Source: Posidonia oceanica
Taxonomy: Eukaryota > Streptophyta > Magnoliopsida > Alismatales > Posidoniaceae
Assembly (NCBI GenBank): GCA_037176725.1
Contig: JAZBRS010000035.1
Span: 49,858,001 to 49,922,000, forward strand
Length of the DNA: 64,000 nt
Direction of reading: 5' to 3'
Shown here: positions 20,755 through 31,951 of the stretch, piece after piece
Layout of the letters: the number at the start of each line of letters is the position of its first letter
How positions within the stretch are numbered: the stretch's first letter is position 1
Notes under the pieces: generated by a model
What the model was told of the DNA's origin: nothing
The model's database searches: none
The model's input: the letters and a program-made list of their open reading frames with translations, nothing else
Translations under genes and position numbers: made by a program

Positions 20755-21763
20755 CACACATAGGGGTATTTTGCACTTAGACCCCCATTTAGACCACTTT
20801 TTCTGGCCCTTGAGCCATCTGACTTGATTCCTGAATAACCTTTGATCGGACCATTGGATCTCCACGATCTAACTACCCAGGTCTTCCCGATTGAATGATA
20901 TTTCATTCTATCCAAAGTTATCTCAAATCAGGCCTTAGATTCTCAAGTTAAGCCCACTTGAACCACTGCATATCACTCATTGCCTTATCATTTGTATTGC
21001 ATGCATCGTTTTCGCGATCTGTTTTCTCGTGCATGTAGATTAGGCTTTGTCGCCCCTGCTTTGCTTCCTTTGCATGCCGCACACTTGCATTGCATGGTTT
21101 TCCGCCCTACTTTCGTTTCCCATTCGCATGTCGCTTCGCATTGCATGATTTTCATCACTGTTTTGATTTATCGCCTGCATTACATTTAGGGCAATGATGC
21201 TTACTTTCTGGAGTTCTTATGAACCTGGGCTTGCCCATTCAGAACTCTAGCTATGCTGCTGAGCACATATATTGCACGTTTAATTCCCTTCATGCATCTT
21301 AGCACTTAGAGCATACATTTGAGCATGTAACTAAGCATTCATGGCATTTAGGCATTCACAACATGCATCTTCTTGCATATGCGAGCGATAAGCCTAAGAA
21401 AAACCGATTCTCCGACGTATCGGGGGTGCCTAACACCTTCCCCGTGTGTAACAGAAGTCCTTGCCCTTTCTCATGGCCCGCAATGACCATTATGCCCTCA
21501 TCCTAGGCACGAGTCACAGCATTGCATATCATTGCATCTTATTGCATGTTTTTTCATGTATTTCCCTGATTTTCCTTGTCTCCCGATTTAATAGACACGA
21601 TGACGACTCTGATTTAGTCTTATCTTTCGTTTTTCCTCTTTTTCCAGCATTTCCGAGTGGAGCATCCCTCCACGGGTCCAACCGCTAATAGCAACTTAAT
21701 TTCGATCGGTGCACACAAGCTTTGGCAGTGTGCGTGGACGCGCCGATTTTTAGGGTTACTACA
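20755..21763 (+). repeat. 3' fragment of an A-family LTR in plus orientation (element X)
   Basis: From 20755 the sequence aligns with the last third of the solo LTR (from about 61.97 kb on), including the CACTTAGA-type block, GGGGGTGCCTAACACC (21421-) and the closing TTACTACA at 21763. It starts abruptly where element A's LTR ends and ends where copia element D's gag resumes. The simplest reading is that A inserted into the 3' LTR of an older plus-strand element X, which itself had inserted in D's gag. X's remainder would lie left of the window. Confidence 0.8.
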
Positions 21764-22980
21764 CCATGAAAGGACCAATCAAGTCAAGGAAACAAAAATT
21801 AACATGCTAGTACATAAATGCGAATTATTTAAAATGAAAGCAAATGAGCCTATAGGAGAAATATTTACTAGATTCTGTGATTTCACAAACTCTCTTCAAG
21901 CTCTAGGAAAAACTTATCTTCAAAGTCATTTGGTTAGAAAAGTATTAAGATCTTTAACTCCTGAATGGGAAAAGAAAACTACTGCAATAGAAGAAGCTAA
22001 AGATCTATCTACTTATGCTCTAGAAAACTTAATTGGAAATTTAACTTCATATGAAGTTCAAATGCAAGAAAAAGAAAATGACAAACAACCAAGTAAAAGG
22101 TAATTGCACTTAAAGCAACTACCAACTCTGAAACAGAAAATGAAGATGATGAGGAAATAGCTCTCCTTACTAAAAGATTCAAAAGATTTATAAGAAACAA
22201 AAAGTTTCCAAAGAAAGGAAAATTTAATGAACAAGAAGATGCACCATTATGCTTTAACTGTAACAAACCTAGACATCTCAAGAGAGATTGCCCTTTGCTT
22301 AAAATAAAGAATTTTAGAAAAGATAATAGAAGGCCTGAGAAAAAGGCTCTCCAAGCCACTTGGGATGAGACTGATTCTTCCTCTGATGAATAATCATCCT
22401 CTGATACTGAAAGAGCCAATATGTGCTTCATGGCACAAGAAGAATGCTCTATCTCCCAAAATGATGATATGGAAGAGCTATTAGATGCCTTTAATGATTT
22501 ATACGAAAAATATAAAACTCTAAAATCATCCTCAAAACTTCTAAATCAATAGAATGATGATTTAGTAAAGAATAATGATGCACTAGTAAATGAAGGAGAA
22601 AAATTAATATCTAAAAATGAAAATCTAAATCTTAAAAATACTGAATTAAATATGGATCTAAAACATATGAGATTTAAGATTTCAAACATAGAAAAAGATA
22701 TAAAAACCTTAAAAGATAAGAGTAATGATCTCTATAACACTGTTGTAAAATTTACTAAGGGAAAACAAAATCTAGGCTTATTACTATCTAGTCAAAGATC
22801 CTCAATGTACAAACAAGGTATTGGTTATTCCCCTTTTAAGGATAAACCATACAAAAATGGATTTATTAGAGAATCAACACATGAAAAATACATTTTTGTG
22901 GTAAAGAAACCAAATCCATCTAAGTGAGTTCGAAGGGATAGATTTGGAAACAGTAGATTTCATCCTAACAAAATTTAGGT
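21764..22980 (+). pseudogene. gag of copia element D, 5' truncated
   Basis: Copia gag of the UBN2 type forms the nucleocapsid core. The segment T-N-Q-V-K-E-x-K (21770-21800) and the helix containing L-Q-A-L-G-K-T-Y and V-L-R-S-L are typical. A frameshift near 22100 is followed by a CX2CX4HX4C zinc knuckle at about 22249-22290 (C-F-N-C ... H-L-K-R-D-C). A long Asn/Lys/Leu-rich coiled-coil tail follows, as in Sireviruses, ending near 22930. Further breaks: TAA near 22390, TAG near 22550 and a stop near 22925. The missing N-terminus was removed by insertion of element X. Confidence 0.85.
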
Positions 22981-23264
22981 ACGTAAAGCTTTGTTATCCT
23001 CTAATGTAGGAACACGATGAATTCAAAGTAGATCTTGGACAATGGTTGCTCTCATCACATGACTGGAGATCATAATCTCCTGAGCACTCTTAAGTCCAAA
23101 GATGAAGGAACAATTACCTTTAATTTGGAGATAATGCCAAAGGAACAATTGTCGGGATAGGAAATGTAGGTAATCCTGACAACCCTTCCATTGAAAATGT
23201 TTTGTTAGTTGATGGTTTAAAACATAATTTGATTAGCATTAGTCAATTATGTGATATTGGTTAC
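22981..23264 (+). pseudogene. Aspartic protease of copia element D, split by element B
   Basis: The copia protease core is visible as L-D-N-G-C-S-H-H-M-T-G near 23035-23070. Copia elements normally have D-S-G-C-S-x-H-M-T, so the active-site Ser is Asn here. Downstream the G-I-G-N-V-G strand and L-V-D-G-L-K-H-N-L-I-S-I-S-Q-L-C block run in frame to 23264, where element B begins. The continuation resumes at 39565 in the same frame and then breaks near 39700. Loss of the active site and the 16-kb insertion both inactivate it. Confidence 0.82.
23260..23264 (+). other. Target site duplication of element B, left copy (GTTAC)
   Basis: GTTAC precedes LTR start TGTAACC at 23265 and is repeated directly after the LTR end TCTACA at 39560-39564. 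Five bases is the standard duplication for Ty3/gypsy integrase. Confidence 0.93.
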
Positions 23265-25382
23265 TGTAACCATGCGACCGAACGGCTAATGATATGTGTG
23301 CCGATTCGCGGGTCACGGCAAAAAGATGTAACACAAGCGAAGGCTGAAGAAAAGAAAACAAAAACTTGGAGTCGCCACCTTGTCTATTTGGAAAACCGGA
23401 AGACAAGGAAAATCGAGAAAACATGTAAACAAATAAAATGCAAAGGATATGACACAAGATCATTGCGGTCCAGAGATCGGGCAAGAACTCCTATTACGCA
23501 TGGAGAAGGTGTTAGGCACCCCCATGCGCCCGAAAGAATCGATCTTTCTGGGCTTTTCCGCTCATTGTGGCTAAATGTTGGCAAGGCTGTTATTTACTGT
23601 ACGCCCGAGGGCGATATGCTATGCCAAATGAAATATGCTAGATGCCTTTTGAAAATATGCTAAATATCTTTGAAATATGCCAAAATAAAAGTTAAATGCC
23701 TCCAAAGCACTATAAACATGCAAACCATGCTGGATGACTAAAATCAAAGTAAATAGACCCAAATCCAAAGTTGTAGAGCTGCAGAATCCAAATCACTCTA
23801 CCGAGGGTGTTGGACACTAGGAATTCCAACGTCCAATGTAGGATGCAACAATCTATTGCGTCAAACACAGAAAGAATGTAAATGCTCAAACAGGAGCAAA
23901 ATAAATTATTTAAATTCTGGACAAGTAATCCCATGCCACAAATACGATAAGTGATAGGATCAAACATACTGATATCAAACATCAAAGCTCAAATATCGAC
24001 AAAAGACGCATTAAAAGAACTGAAAGAAAATTGCAAAATCTGGACAGAGCTGTAGGACGCAACTACAACCTGCATCCTATGTAGGACGCAGGTCAGAGGG
24101 GCGTCCTACACCTCAGGACCAATTTCTGGGATAAATCATAAAGAAATAATGCATATTTAAATCAGATGCTTTCATAATGGAATCATGATGGGAATAAAAA
24201 TAAAATAAACTGTACATGTTATGCATTGAGCATTTAGAAATATTCTCAAACTGGTTTAATCAAAGATAGAGATTTAGATTAAAAAAAAGTTATTTCTAAA
24301 GTAGAACTCAAAGTTTAATTGCATATTTCATGTTAAATACTCTATAGGAAGAAAATATGATAAGAAATAATTAAAATATCTCTTCAGTGGACATGAATCA
24401 AACATAGAAAATAATCAGGATGTTTCTGAAATTAAAAAAAGCATGTAAAACACTCAGTGATGTTGGACGCTACATGGGGTTGCGTCCTATGTAGGACGCA
24501 CCTAGATTCTGCTTCCTACATACTAATAGAGGTTCTGGATTAATAATCCACTCAAATCGAAGCAACAGACATCCATTAAGCAAAAACAGAGATACAGCTT
24601 AATAAACTAAAGTTGCACACATTCAACATTCACTCACGGCATGGGAATTGAAATTCTAAACTAAAAGAAGAGGAGGCTTACCTGTGTATGAGTTTGGCGT
24701 TGCTTCCTCGACGCCAGCGGTTCTTCTCGGATTGGACGGCAATGGCGGCAGCTGGATGGCTGGGCTGAGCTTGGGTGAGGTTTGGGCAAGCTCGGGGTGG
24801 CCGGAGGTGAGGGAAAACCAGGTGGAATCGGTCTGGTTTGCTCTCCAAAACTCACAGAAAAATGGGTGCCACCCTTTGCTAAGAAATGCAAAAATGGTTT
24901 TATTTGGTTTGCATGGCTTGTAACGTGAGAATTGGAAACGAGGGGTCATGAGCATGGCCGGGATAAGGTTCTGGATGGAGGGTGTAAAAGGTATTTGCAC
25001 ATTGGGAGTCGATTGGGATCCAAAAAATGCTTCTTGTCAGCCCCGATGTGTTGGACGCATATCTGAGCTGTGTCCAACATAGGACGTAGGTAAGGATAGC
25101 GTCCAACACCCCAGAGAGCAATTTTGGATATTTTTGGGTATTTCTGGTTTGGATTTTGGTTTGAAATTGGGCTTAGGCTTGGTTTAGGACAAGGCTTAGG
25201 TTTTGGCTAGGTTTGGGGTTGGTTTAGCTTTAGGGTTTGGCTTTGGGATTGGTTTAGGTTTAGGGTTTGGCTTTGGGATTGGTTTAGGTTTAGGGTTTGG
25301 TGAATAGGTGGGGGTCGCCGTAACCAAGCACATTCCTGGGAGAAAACTGCCGACGATGGACTACAAGATCGAGGTGTCTACG
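23265..25382 (-). repeat. 3' LTR of element B, 2.1 kb
   Basis: It extends from TGTAACCATGCG at 23265 to GTGTCTACG at 25382; the last base is A in the other copy. It matches 37415-39559 throughout. It contains the GGTGTTAGGCACC block shared with A-family LTRs (23508-23520), a PBS-like GAGTCGCCA (23369-23377), GGACGC palindromes, and at its far end a repeated GGTTTAGGGTTTGGCTTTGG unit of about 33 bp (25190-25300). No gene is present. Confidence 0.95.
23805..25112. repeat. GGACGC palindromes in LTR of element B
   Basis: Four clusters in each LTR (left copy near 23810-23870, 24050-24120, 24462-24530 and 25046-25112) are built on TAGGACGCA / TGCGTCCTA or TTGGACGCA / TGCGTCCAA. The right LTR keeps perfect forms: TAGGACGCAG-ctacaac-CTGCGTCCTA at 38196-38222 (10-bp stem, 7-nt loop) and an 11-bp stem at 39202-39232. 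The left LTR shows C-to-T or G-to-A changes that weaken some stems. Confidence 0.85.
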
Positions 25383-25396
25383 GATGCCCCTCCCTG
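25383..25396 (-). other. Polypurine tract of element B
   Basis: On the minus strand CAGGGAGGGGCATC directly precedes the 3' LTR. Element E has the matching GAGGGGCATC before its LTR (44286-44300), which supports both boundaries. The tract primes plus-strand DNA synthesis. Confidence 0.85.
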
Positions 25397-25667
25397 AGCG
25401 AGATCGAGGAAACCAAGGCCGTAGCTCAGGGTTGACAAGACACCACGACCATAGTCAGTGGGAAGCAATGTTGCTGTTGGCGTGAGTCACTTATCTGGTG
25501 GATGCACCGAAAATCATGACTCGTTGCCATAATGCAAATGCTAATAGTAAATGCTAGGATGCAATGCTTATGCTGATCCTACAATGCTAATGTCATGCTT
25601 GCGCCCGTACGTGCTAAAGTCTGTTGGGGGTGCGCAAGCAATGCATGTGTATGTAAAATGATGACAA

Positions 25668-26330
25668 GATAAGTTTCGGACTTATCGACCGGAGTAGAAA
25701 TGATGTGATAAGTTTCGGACTTATCGACCGGAATGGATATGATGTGATAAGTTTCGGACTTATCGACCAGAATAGATAAGTTTCGGACTTATCGACTGGA
25801 ATGGATATGATGTGATAAGTTTCGGACTTATCGACTGGAGTAGAAATGATGTGATAAGTTTCGGACTTATCGAAGGTAATGGATATGATGTGATAAGTTT
25901 CGGACTTATCGACCGGAATGGATTTGATGTGATAAGTTTTGGACTTATCGACCGGAATGGATATGATGTGATAAGTTTCGGACTTATCGACTGGAGTAGA
26001 AATGATGTGATAAGTTTCGGACTTATCGACCAGAATGGATATGATGTGATAAGTTTCGAACTTATCGACCGGAATAGATAAGTTGTGATAAGTTTCAAAC
26101 TTATCGACCAGAGTAGAAATGATGTGATAAGTTTCGGACTTATCGACCGAAATGGATATGATGTGATAAGTTTCGGACTTATCGACTGGAAAAGGTGATA
26201 TGATAAGTTTCGAACTTATCAACCGGAAAAGAGGAATAGGTAAGTTTTGGACTGGCCAGTCGCAAGAGGAGACAGATAAGTTTCGGACTTATCAAACCGA
26301 AATAGAGAATAGATAAGTTTCGGACTTATC
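25668..26330. repeat. GATAAGT hairpin array, 17 copies, 39-bp period
   Basis: Copies of GATAAGT-ttcgg-ACTTATC begin at 25668, 25707, 25746, 25775, 25814, 25853, 25892, 25931, 25970, 26009, 26048, 26087, 26126, 26165, 26202, 26275 and 26312, with a decayed one near 26240. Spacing is 39 bp for most. Arms are almost always intact while the spacer varies more. Open frames on both strands arise from the period of 39, a multiple of three. Confidence 0.96.
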
Positions 26331-26399
26331 AAACTGAAATAGAGAATAGATAATGGGAATATCAAAACCTGTTGATAGTTTGGGATGTCAGCCCAAAAA

Positions 26400-26845
26400 A
26401 GAAGAGACGATACCAGGAGGGAGCAAAGATGCCCCTGGTATCAAGGGCGACGACAGGCTAGCGAGTCTATCAAGCAAGAGGGGTGGTCACAAGTCGAATG
26501 TGAGATGCAACGGGAATGTGATACCATGGGACAGCAGAAAAGATGCCCCTGGTATCGGACAGAAGATACCAGGGGACAGTCGAAGCGCCCTTGCCATTGA
26601 GAAGCTAAGAATGAAGACAAAACTAACGTGCTCGCCAACCGAGTAGTTTGGGCTACCAGCCCGGTGCTAGACAGTTTGACGAGCGTCAAATGAGTAGTTT
26701 GGGCTACCAGCCCGAAGAAGGAAACTCCAGACAAGACTATTGTGCTTGTCAACCGGAACTCCAGACACTTTTACGGATGTCATTCAGGCAGTTAGGGCTT
26801 CCAGCATGGGTAGGATAAGACCAAGGACAGGTGTCCTTGGTGGAA
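26400..26845. repeat. Cluster of distinct hairpins in element B tail
   Basis: In order: GATACCAGG...CCTGGTATC (26409-26443); GATACCATGGGACA...TGCCCCTGGTATC (26520-26556); TTTGAC-gagc-GTCAAA near 26677-26692; GGGCT-acc-AGCCC near 26650 and 26700; and the perfect ACCAAGGACA-gg-TGTCCTTGGT at 26820-26841. Element A has the GATACC and GGGCT-type hairpins at 1168-1375, but other arms differ. Confidence 0.85.
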
Positions 26846-26904
26846 GTAATGTCCCAACTTGTTGAGAAATGTTCGATGCCTTGCAAGGTCGAAAGGGAGA
26901 TTAG

Positions 26905-27195
26905 AGAAGTGATTGATGTATGCATGATTTATGCAAAATTCGGTGCATGACTGATTTGATGTCCTAAATATGCATGATTTGTGCAATTCTGTTGAGGATG
27001 CATGATTTATGCAACTTTTTGTCTTTGTTTTTTTTCTTTATGCATGACTTATGCAATTTTTGTTGTAGATGCATGATTTATGCAAATTTTGTTGTAGATG
27101 CATGACTTATGCAATTTTTGTTGTTTTTGTTTTTTTCTTTATGCATGACTTATGCAATTTTTTGTTGTAGATGCATGATTTATGCAAATTTTATT
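26905..27195. repeat. TGCATGANTTATGCA palindrome array with T-rich spacers
   Basis: About nine copies of TGCATGATTTATGCA or TGCATGACTTATGCA (arms TGCAT / ATGCA, 5-nt centre) are separated by spacers rich in TTTTGTTGTAGA. Found in element B only; the corresponding part of A (near 3560-3600) has just a short GATGCATGCATGC remnant. Confidence 0.88.
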
Positions 27196-28223
27196 GCCCT
27201 CAGCATTTGGAATGCTAGGAATGCTTGCTATATAGGAAGGAGTAGTCCTCAACTCACGAGACTCTACCTGAACTCCTAGATTGTAGGTGGCTCTCTGGAA
27301 TGGACGGTGTCTCAGAGGGTGGTGTGTCGGGTGGTGTGGTATGAAACAGAGCTCCATGCCAAACTCTCTAGGACCTACACCTACTCTTTTATTTTTTCCA
27401 TTTTCTTTTTCTTTTACTCCCTCATAGGTTTGCAGGTTTACTCTATCCCTGGCTTGGAGGTAAAAAATGCCTGGTCTGGTGCTAGGGAGCTGCTGCAAGA
27501 CAGGGGTGGCTAGTCCCTGGAGGATTTGTGGGCTTCCCAGGCGTATTCTCCGACTCCTCTCTAAGATGGTCGTAGGGATAGGGCTATTCTACTCACCTCT
27601 CTCTCTAGGGCCGACTTCTATCTTCAACTTCTGTCTTCCTTTTTTTGTATGCCCTTTATTGACTGATTTTTTTTTGTTTAATTCTTTTTCTTTTCTTTTC
27701 TCTTTCTTTTTTCCCTTTTTTTTTCACTCTCACTCTCGTCCTATCATTTTCTCTCCCTCCGGAGGTACAGGTCCTATGAAGAGTTTGGACATTTCGCTCT
27801 ATTATTTCTTATATTGGATGGTGGCTCCCTCACTTGCTAGGACATCTAGGTAATGTCAATTGAAGAGGAACAAACTCTTTCCAAGCAGGCTAGCTATTCC
27901 GATTTTCGTCATCAGGCATGATTATTATGAATGAGGATTTTTGTACATCATGAATGAGTATGATTGATGATCTCTTTTTTTTTATTGATTTTTTTTTTGA
28001 TTATCATGAATGAAGATGATTGATTTTTGATTTTTTTTTTTGACTAATGTTGCTACAAATGCATGTTGATTTTATATGCTGCAGAAATGCTAAAAAGGAA
28101 AGGTATGCAATGCCGAGAATGTGTACAGATGCAATTTCAAATGCAAGGTTGTGAAGCAATGAATGCATGGAATAAAATAAGAAAAGGAGAAAAACTCTGC
28201 AAGGCAAGGATACATGCCTTAAG
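27196..28223 (-). other. 3' non-coding region of element B after integrase
   Basis: No gene. It is homologous in patches to A at 3600-4630, including an A/C-rich block on the sense strand at about 27330-27400 and pyrimidine tracts at 27630-27730 and 27960-28045 (purine-rich on the sense strand). Open frames in this area are T-rich artefacts. Confidence 0.6.
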
Positions 28224-29368
28224 TCATTGGTAGTACTTCTTGAGGTAGCAAGAATTGACCGATCTTGATTGCTCAACCTGGTCCATGTCCTCAAGGATCA
28301 CCGCACCACCAAAGAAGATTTGCTTGATAATGAAAGGGCCGCGCCAATTGGGCCTGAATTTGCCATGGGTGTCAGGCAGATGAATAGCTCGCAAGACTAG
28401 GTCACCGAGCACGAGATGTCGGGGTCTGACCTTCTTCTGATAAGCTCTGGCCATGCGCCTCTGATAGCATTGGGCATGATGCATGGCCTGTAATCTGTGT
28501 TCATCGATCAAATTCAGCTGGATGCAGCGATCTTCAATCCATTCTGCCTCCTCCAACTCAGCTTCTCGTAGGATCTGGAGTGATGGGATCTCTACCTCAA
28601 TGGGCAAAACAGCCTCCATGCCATACACAAGTGAATATGGAGTTGCCCCTGTTGATGTTCAGACTGACGTTCTGTATGCCCAAAGCGCATATGGAAGCTT
28701 GTCATGCCAGTCCTTATGAGTCTTAGCCATTTTCTTCAGGATCTTCACAAGATTTTTGTTGGCTGACTCAACTGCACCATTCATCTGTGGCCGATAAGGT
28801 GAGGATCTATGATGCCTGATCTTGAAACTCTAGAGATAATCCTCAATCCTCTGCGCTATGAAGTTATTGCCGTTATCAGATATGATGGCGTGCGAGACCC
28901 CGTACCGGGCAATGATGTTGTTCCTGATGAACTTTTCCGTTGCCACAGCTATGACATTCTTGTACGAGGCCGCCTCCACCCACTTGGTGAAGTAATCAAT
29001 CACTACCAAGATAAAGTGATGACCATTGGAGGCTGCAGGATGAATGGCCCCAATGATGTCAATTCCCCATGTAGAGAAGGGCCATGGTGACAACATGCTG
29101 TGCAATTACTGTAGGTGAGCATGAATGAAGTTCCCATGGATCTGGCAGTTGTGGCATCTGTGCACAAACTAGCAGCAATCTGCCTCCATGGTTGACCAGA
29201 AATAGCCTTGAAGCATGATCTTCTTAGCTAGCAACACCCGTTCATATGAGGGCCGCATGTCCCTGCATGAACCTGGAGCATCAGTGTGTCGGCTTCTGTC
29301 TTGTCTACACTACGAAGGAGCATCTGATTGTAGGATCTCCTATAAAGGTGTCCTGCTCCCAGCACATA
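28224..29368 (-). pseudogene. Integrase of element B
   Basis: The same enzyme as in A. The core shows W-G-I-D-I-I-G near 29055, I-S-D-N-G near 28875 and A-V-E-S-A-N-K near 28770, so all three catalytic acids survive. Here the Q before M-N-G is intact (CAG), unlike in A. Breaks: TGA near 28661 where A has CGG (Arg), TAG at 28830-28832, TAA near 29108, TAG near 29174, a one-base deletion near 29240 that shifts the zinc-binding region, and TGA at 29369. The C-terminus with G-K-F-R-P-N-W-R-G-P ends at 28224 after two extra Lys/Tyr codons. Confidence 0.9.
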
Positions 29369-30031
29369 TCATGACACCAGACGCGCCAAAGTATTCTTGT
29401 CGGCTACCGAAGCATTGGGCGGAAATCTGCCAGACTCTAGGAAGGTCGGGATGTCATGGTACCAAGGGAGATGATCTGAGGGGTTCGCCTCTTCCATGCT
29501 CATGCAGTGGGCAGGCAGCTCTACATGTGTGACTGACACGTCCACTGTATGGTCCTCTGATATGGAGAGCCAAGATGCTAAAGTTGCCAGCACATCTGCA
29601 TAGGCATTCTTGGTTCTACTCATGAAGGTGAAACAGATCTCCTCGAACTCTTCAATGAGCTTCAGAAGGTACTCATGATATGGCACAAGCTTGGGGTCCC
29701 TGGTCTTCCATTCTCCATTGACCTGGGAAATGACGAGCATCGCATCCCCAAATACTCTCAACTGTCGCACACTGTGCTCAAGTGCGACTTGGAGTCCCAG
29801 GATGCATGCTTCGTATTCTGCCTCATTGTTGGTGCACTCGAAGGTCAACTTTCTCGCAAAAGGGATCCACTGAACTTGCGGTGACGTGAGAACTGCACCA
29901 ATGCCTCTACCCCTCTTATTGACAGTGCCATCAAAATATACATGCCAATGCTGCTCATCCTTGGGACCCTCCAGCTCTGAGTCCTCCATGGCAAAAAGGA
30001 TGTCCTCATCAGGGAACTGATTCTGGAGAGG
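29369..30031 (-). pseudogene. Second RNase H of element B (open over 207 codons)
   Basis: All four expected acidic residues are visible on the minus strand: V-Y-F-D-G near 29937, N-N-E-A-E-Y near 29825, F-G-D-A-M-L near 29740 and N-A-Y-A-D near 29602. This is the best-preserved Tat-type additional RNase H in the window and the reference for losses in A. The frame ends at a TGA at 29369, upstream of the integrase zinc finger. A stop near 30032 separates it from the first RNase H. Confidence 0.88.
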
Positions 30032-30577
30032 CTAATACTCAGGTAGGGGCAAGTCAGCCAAGTGGTCTGCCATCACCTGCCCCTTCATCGACTTCTGTGT
30101 GACGAAAGTGATGTCGTATTGGGACAACAACACTTGCCACTTGATGCATCTACCTACCAATGCTAGCTTTTGGAAGAGAAACTTCATCGGATCATGCCGA
30201 CATAGAAGTAGGACAGAGTACGCCATCATGTAGTGCCTCAAACGCTGTGTGGCCCAGACAAGGGATAGGCAGACCTTCTCAATGGTGTTGTACTTGGCCT
30301 CGCAGTCATTGAACTTCTTGCTAAGATAGTAGATGGCCCGCTCCACACGACCTAACTCGTCATGTTGGCCCAAGACTGCACCAATAGAATGCTGAGTGGT
30401 GGAGAGATAAAGAAGCAGAGGTCTCCCCGGCGTGGGAGGCACCAAAACAGGAGGCTTGACCAAGAGCTACTTGATCTTGTCAAATGCTGCCTGGCACTCG
30501 ACGTTCCAACTGATCTGTGCATTCTTCTGTAGAAGCTTGAAGATCAGCTCACAAATGGGTGTGAGCTGTGCAATGAA
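30032..30577 (-). pseudogene. RNase H (first) of element B
   Basis: Shows L-Y-L-S-T-T, the A-I-Y-Y-L-S-K-K-F motif, E-K-V-C-L-S-L-V-W-A and M-A-D-H-L-A-D as in A. The same Ser replaces the usual first catalytic Asp, so this is inherited rather than recent damage and fits the idea that the second RNase H does the work in Tat elements. A TAG near 30466 breaks the frame at the connection. Confidence 0.82.
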
Positions 30578-31951
30578 TCAACTAATATACTGTAGACGCC
30601 CCAGCAGTCCTTTGACTTCCCTCTCAGTCGCAGTGGGAGGCATGTCAATGATTGCTCTAGCCTTGGTGGGGTCCACCTCAATCCCCCTCTGGCTAATGAT
30701 GTAGCCCAAAAGCTTCCCAGAAGAAACTCTGAACACACATTTGTTGGGGTTGAGGCAAAGCTTGTAGCGCCTAAGGCGGTCAAAGAGCTTTCTCAGGCAG
30801 GATAAGTGATCTTCGAGCTCCTTGGACTTGGCGATCATATCGTCCACATAAACCTCGACCTCTTGGTGCATGAGGTCGTGGAACAATGCAGTCGTGGCTC
30901 GCTAATATGTCGCCCCTGCATTCTTGAGTCCAAAAGGCATCACTTGATAGCAAAAGACTCCCCAAGGGGTAATGAAGGATGTCTTTTCCATATCCTCCTC
31001 TGCCATTCTGATTTGGTTGTAGCCTGAGAAGCCATCCACGAATGAAAGCATCTTGTGTCCCGCAGTATTGTCAACTAGGACATCAATGTGTGGGAGCGGG
31101 AAATCATCCTTGGGACTCGCCTTGTTTAGGTCCCTGTAATCAATGCACAAGCGGACCTGACCATCCTTCTTGGGTACTGGCATGACATTTGCAAGCCACT
31201 CAATGTACAGGACGACCTGGAGGAAATTGACATTGTGTTGCTTCACAATTTACTCCTTCAGCATCAACAGCCATCGTGGATGCCATCTTCTGAGTTTCTG
31301 TTTGATGGGCTTTGCATCTGGCTTAAGTGGTAAGTTATGCACCACTATCACAACATCGAGGCCAACCATGTCGTTATAACTCTAGGTGAATACATCTACA
31401 TATTCCATGAGGAATGCAATGAATTCTGCTCTAGCCTGGGGTGTCAATCTGGCACTGATGCAGACCTCCCTGACCTCTTCGGCTGTGCCGATGTTGATAA
31501 CCTTCGTCTCCTCTTCAACATGGAGGTTTGGTTCTTCAGGGTCATCGTCATAGGGCTGGAATGCAGGCATCGCTTTTTCTTCTACGCCTACATCTTCCTC
31601 TTGATCATCCTCCTCTTCGTACGCGATAAGTTCTGAGAGGATCTCCTTCTCAAAAATCGGATCAGTGACATCAAAAGAGAGGATGTGCTCAGAGCTCTGC
31701 CCTTGACGCTTCAAGATGGTCACGCTGACACGAGTGTTCTTGTATCGGCACTGGGTGACCTCTTCCCTGACAGCCTCTGGACCTACTGATGGACCAGGTC
31801 GCTCTACTTCTGCTACCTCTACTGTGTTTTTGGGATTTTCCAAATTTTCTGATTTTTTTGGATTTTCTGATATGTACACAGGTGATGTAGATATCTGGCG
31901 GCTGTCCTTCTCCTGACTAATCTGACTGCTACCGCCTGGTCCACTGCCCAA
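30578..31951 (-). pseudogene. Reverse transcriptase of element B
   Basis: Motifs in order: acidic linker, F-T-stop where A reads F-A-W-S-Y-E-D-M (TAG at 31382 replacing TGG), C-I-D-Y-R-D-L-N-K-A near 31130, F-V-D-G-F-S-G-Y-N-Q near 31030, M-P-F-G-L-K-N-A near 30935, catalytic Y-V-D-D-M near 30845, and the L-G-Y-I-I-S-Q-R-G-I thumb entry near 30700. The palm region is not frameshifted, in contrast to A. Stops: TAG 30902-30904 (A has CAG), TAA near 31250 and TAG 31382. Confidence 0.92.

Noticed and set aside
25668..26330. CRISPR-like array (short palindromic repeats at constant spacing)
   Set aside because: The spacers are themselves repeated and similar, the setting is a plant retrotransposon, and there are no cas genes. 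It is a tandem hairpin repeat.
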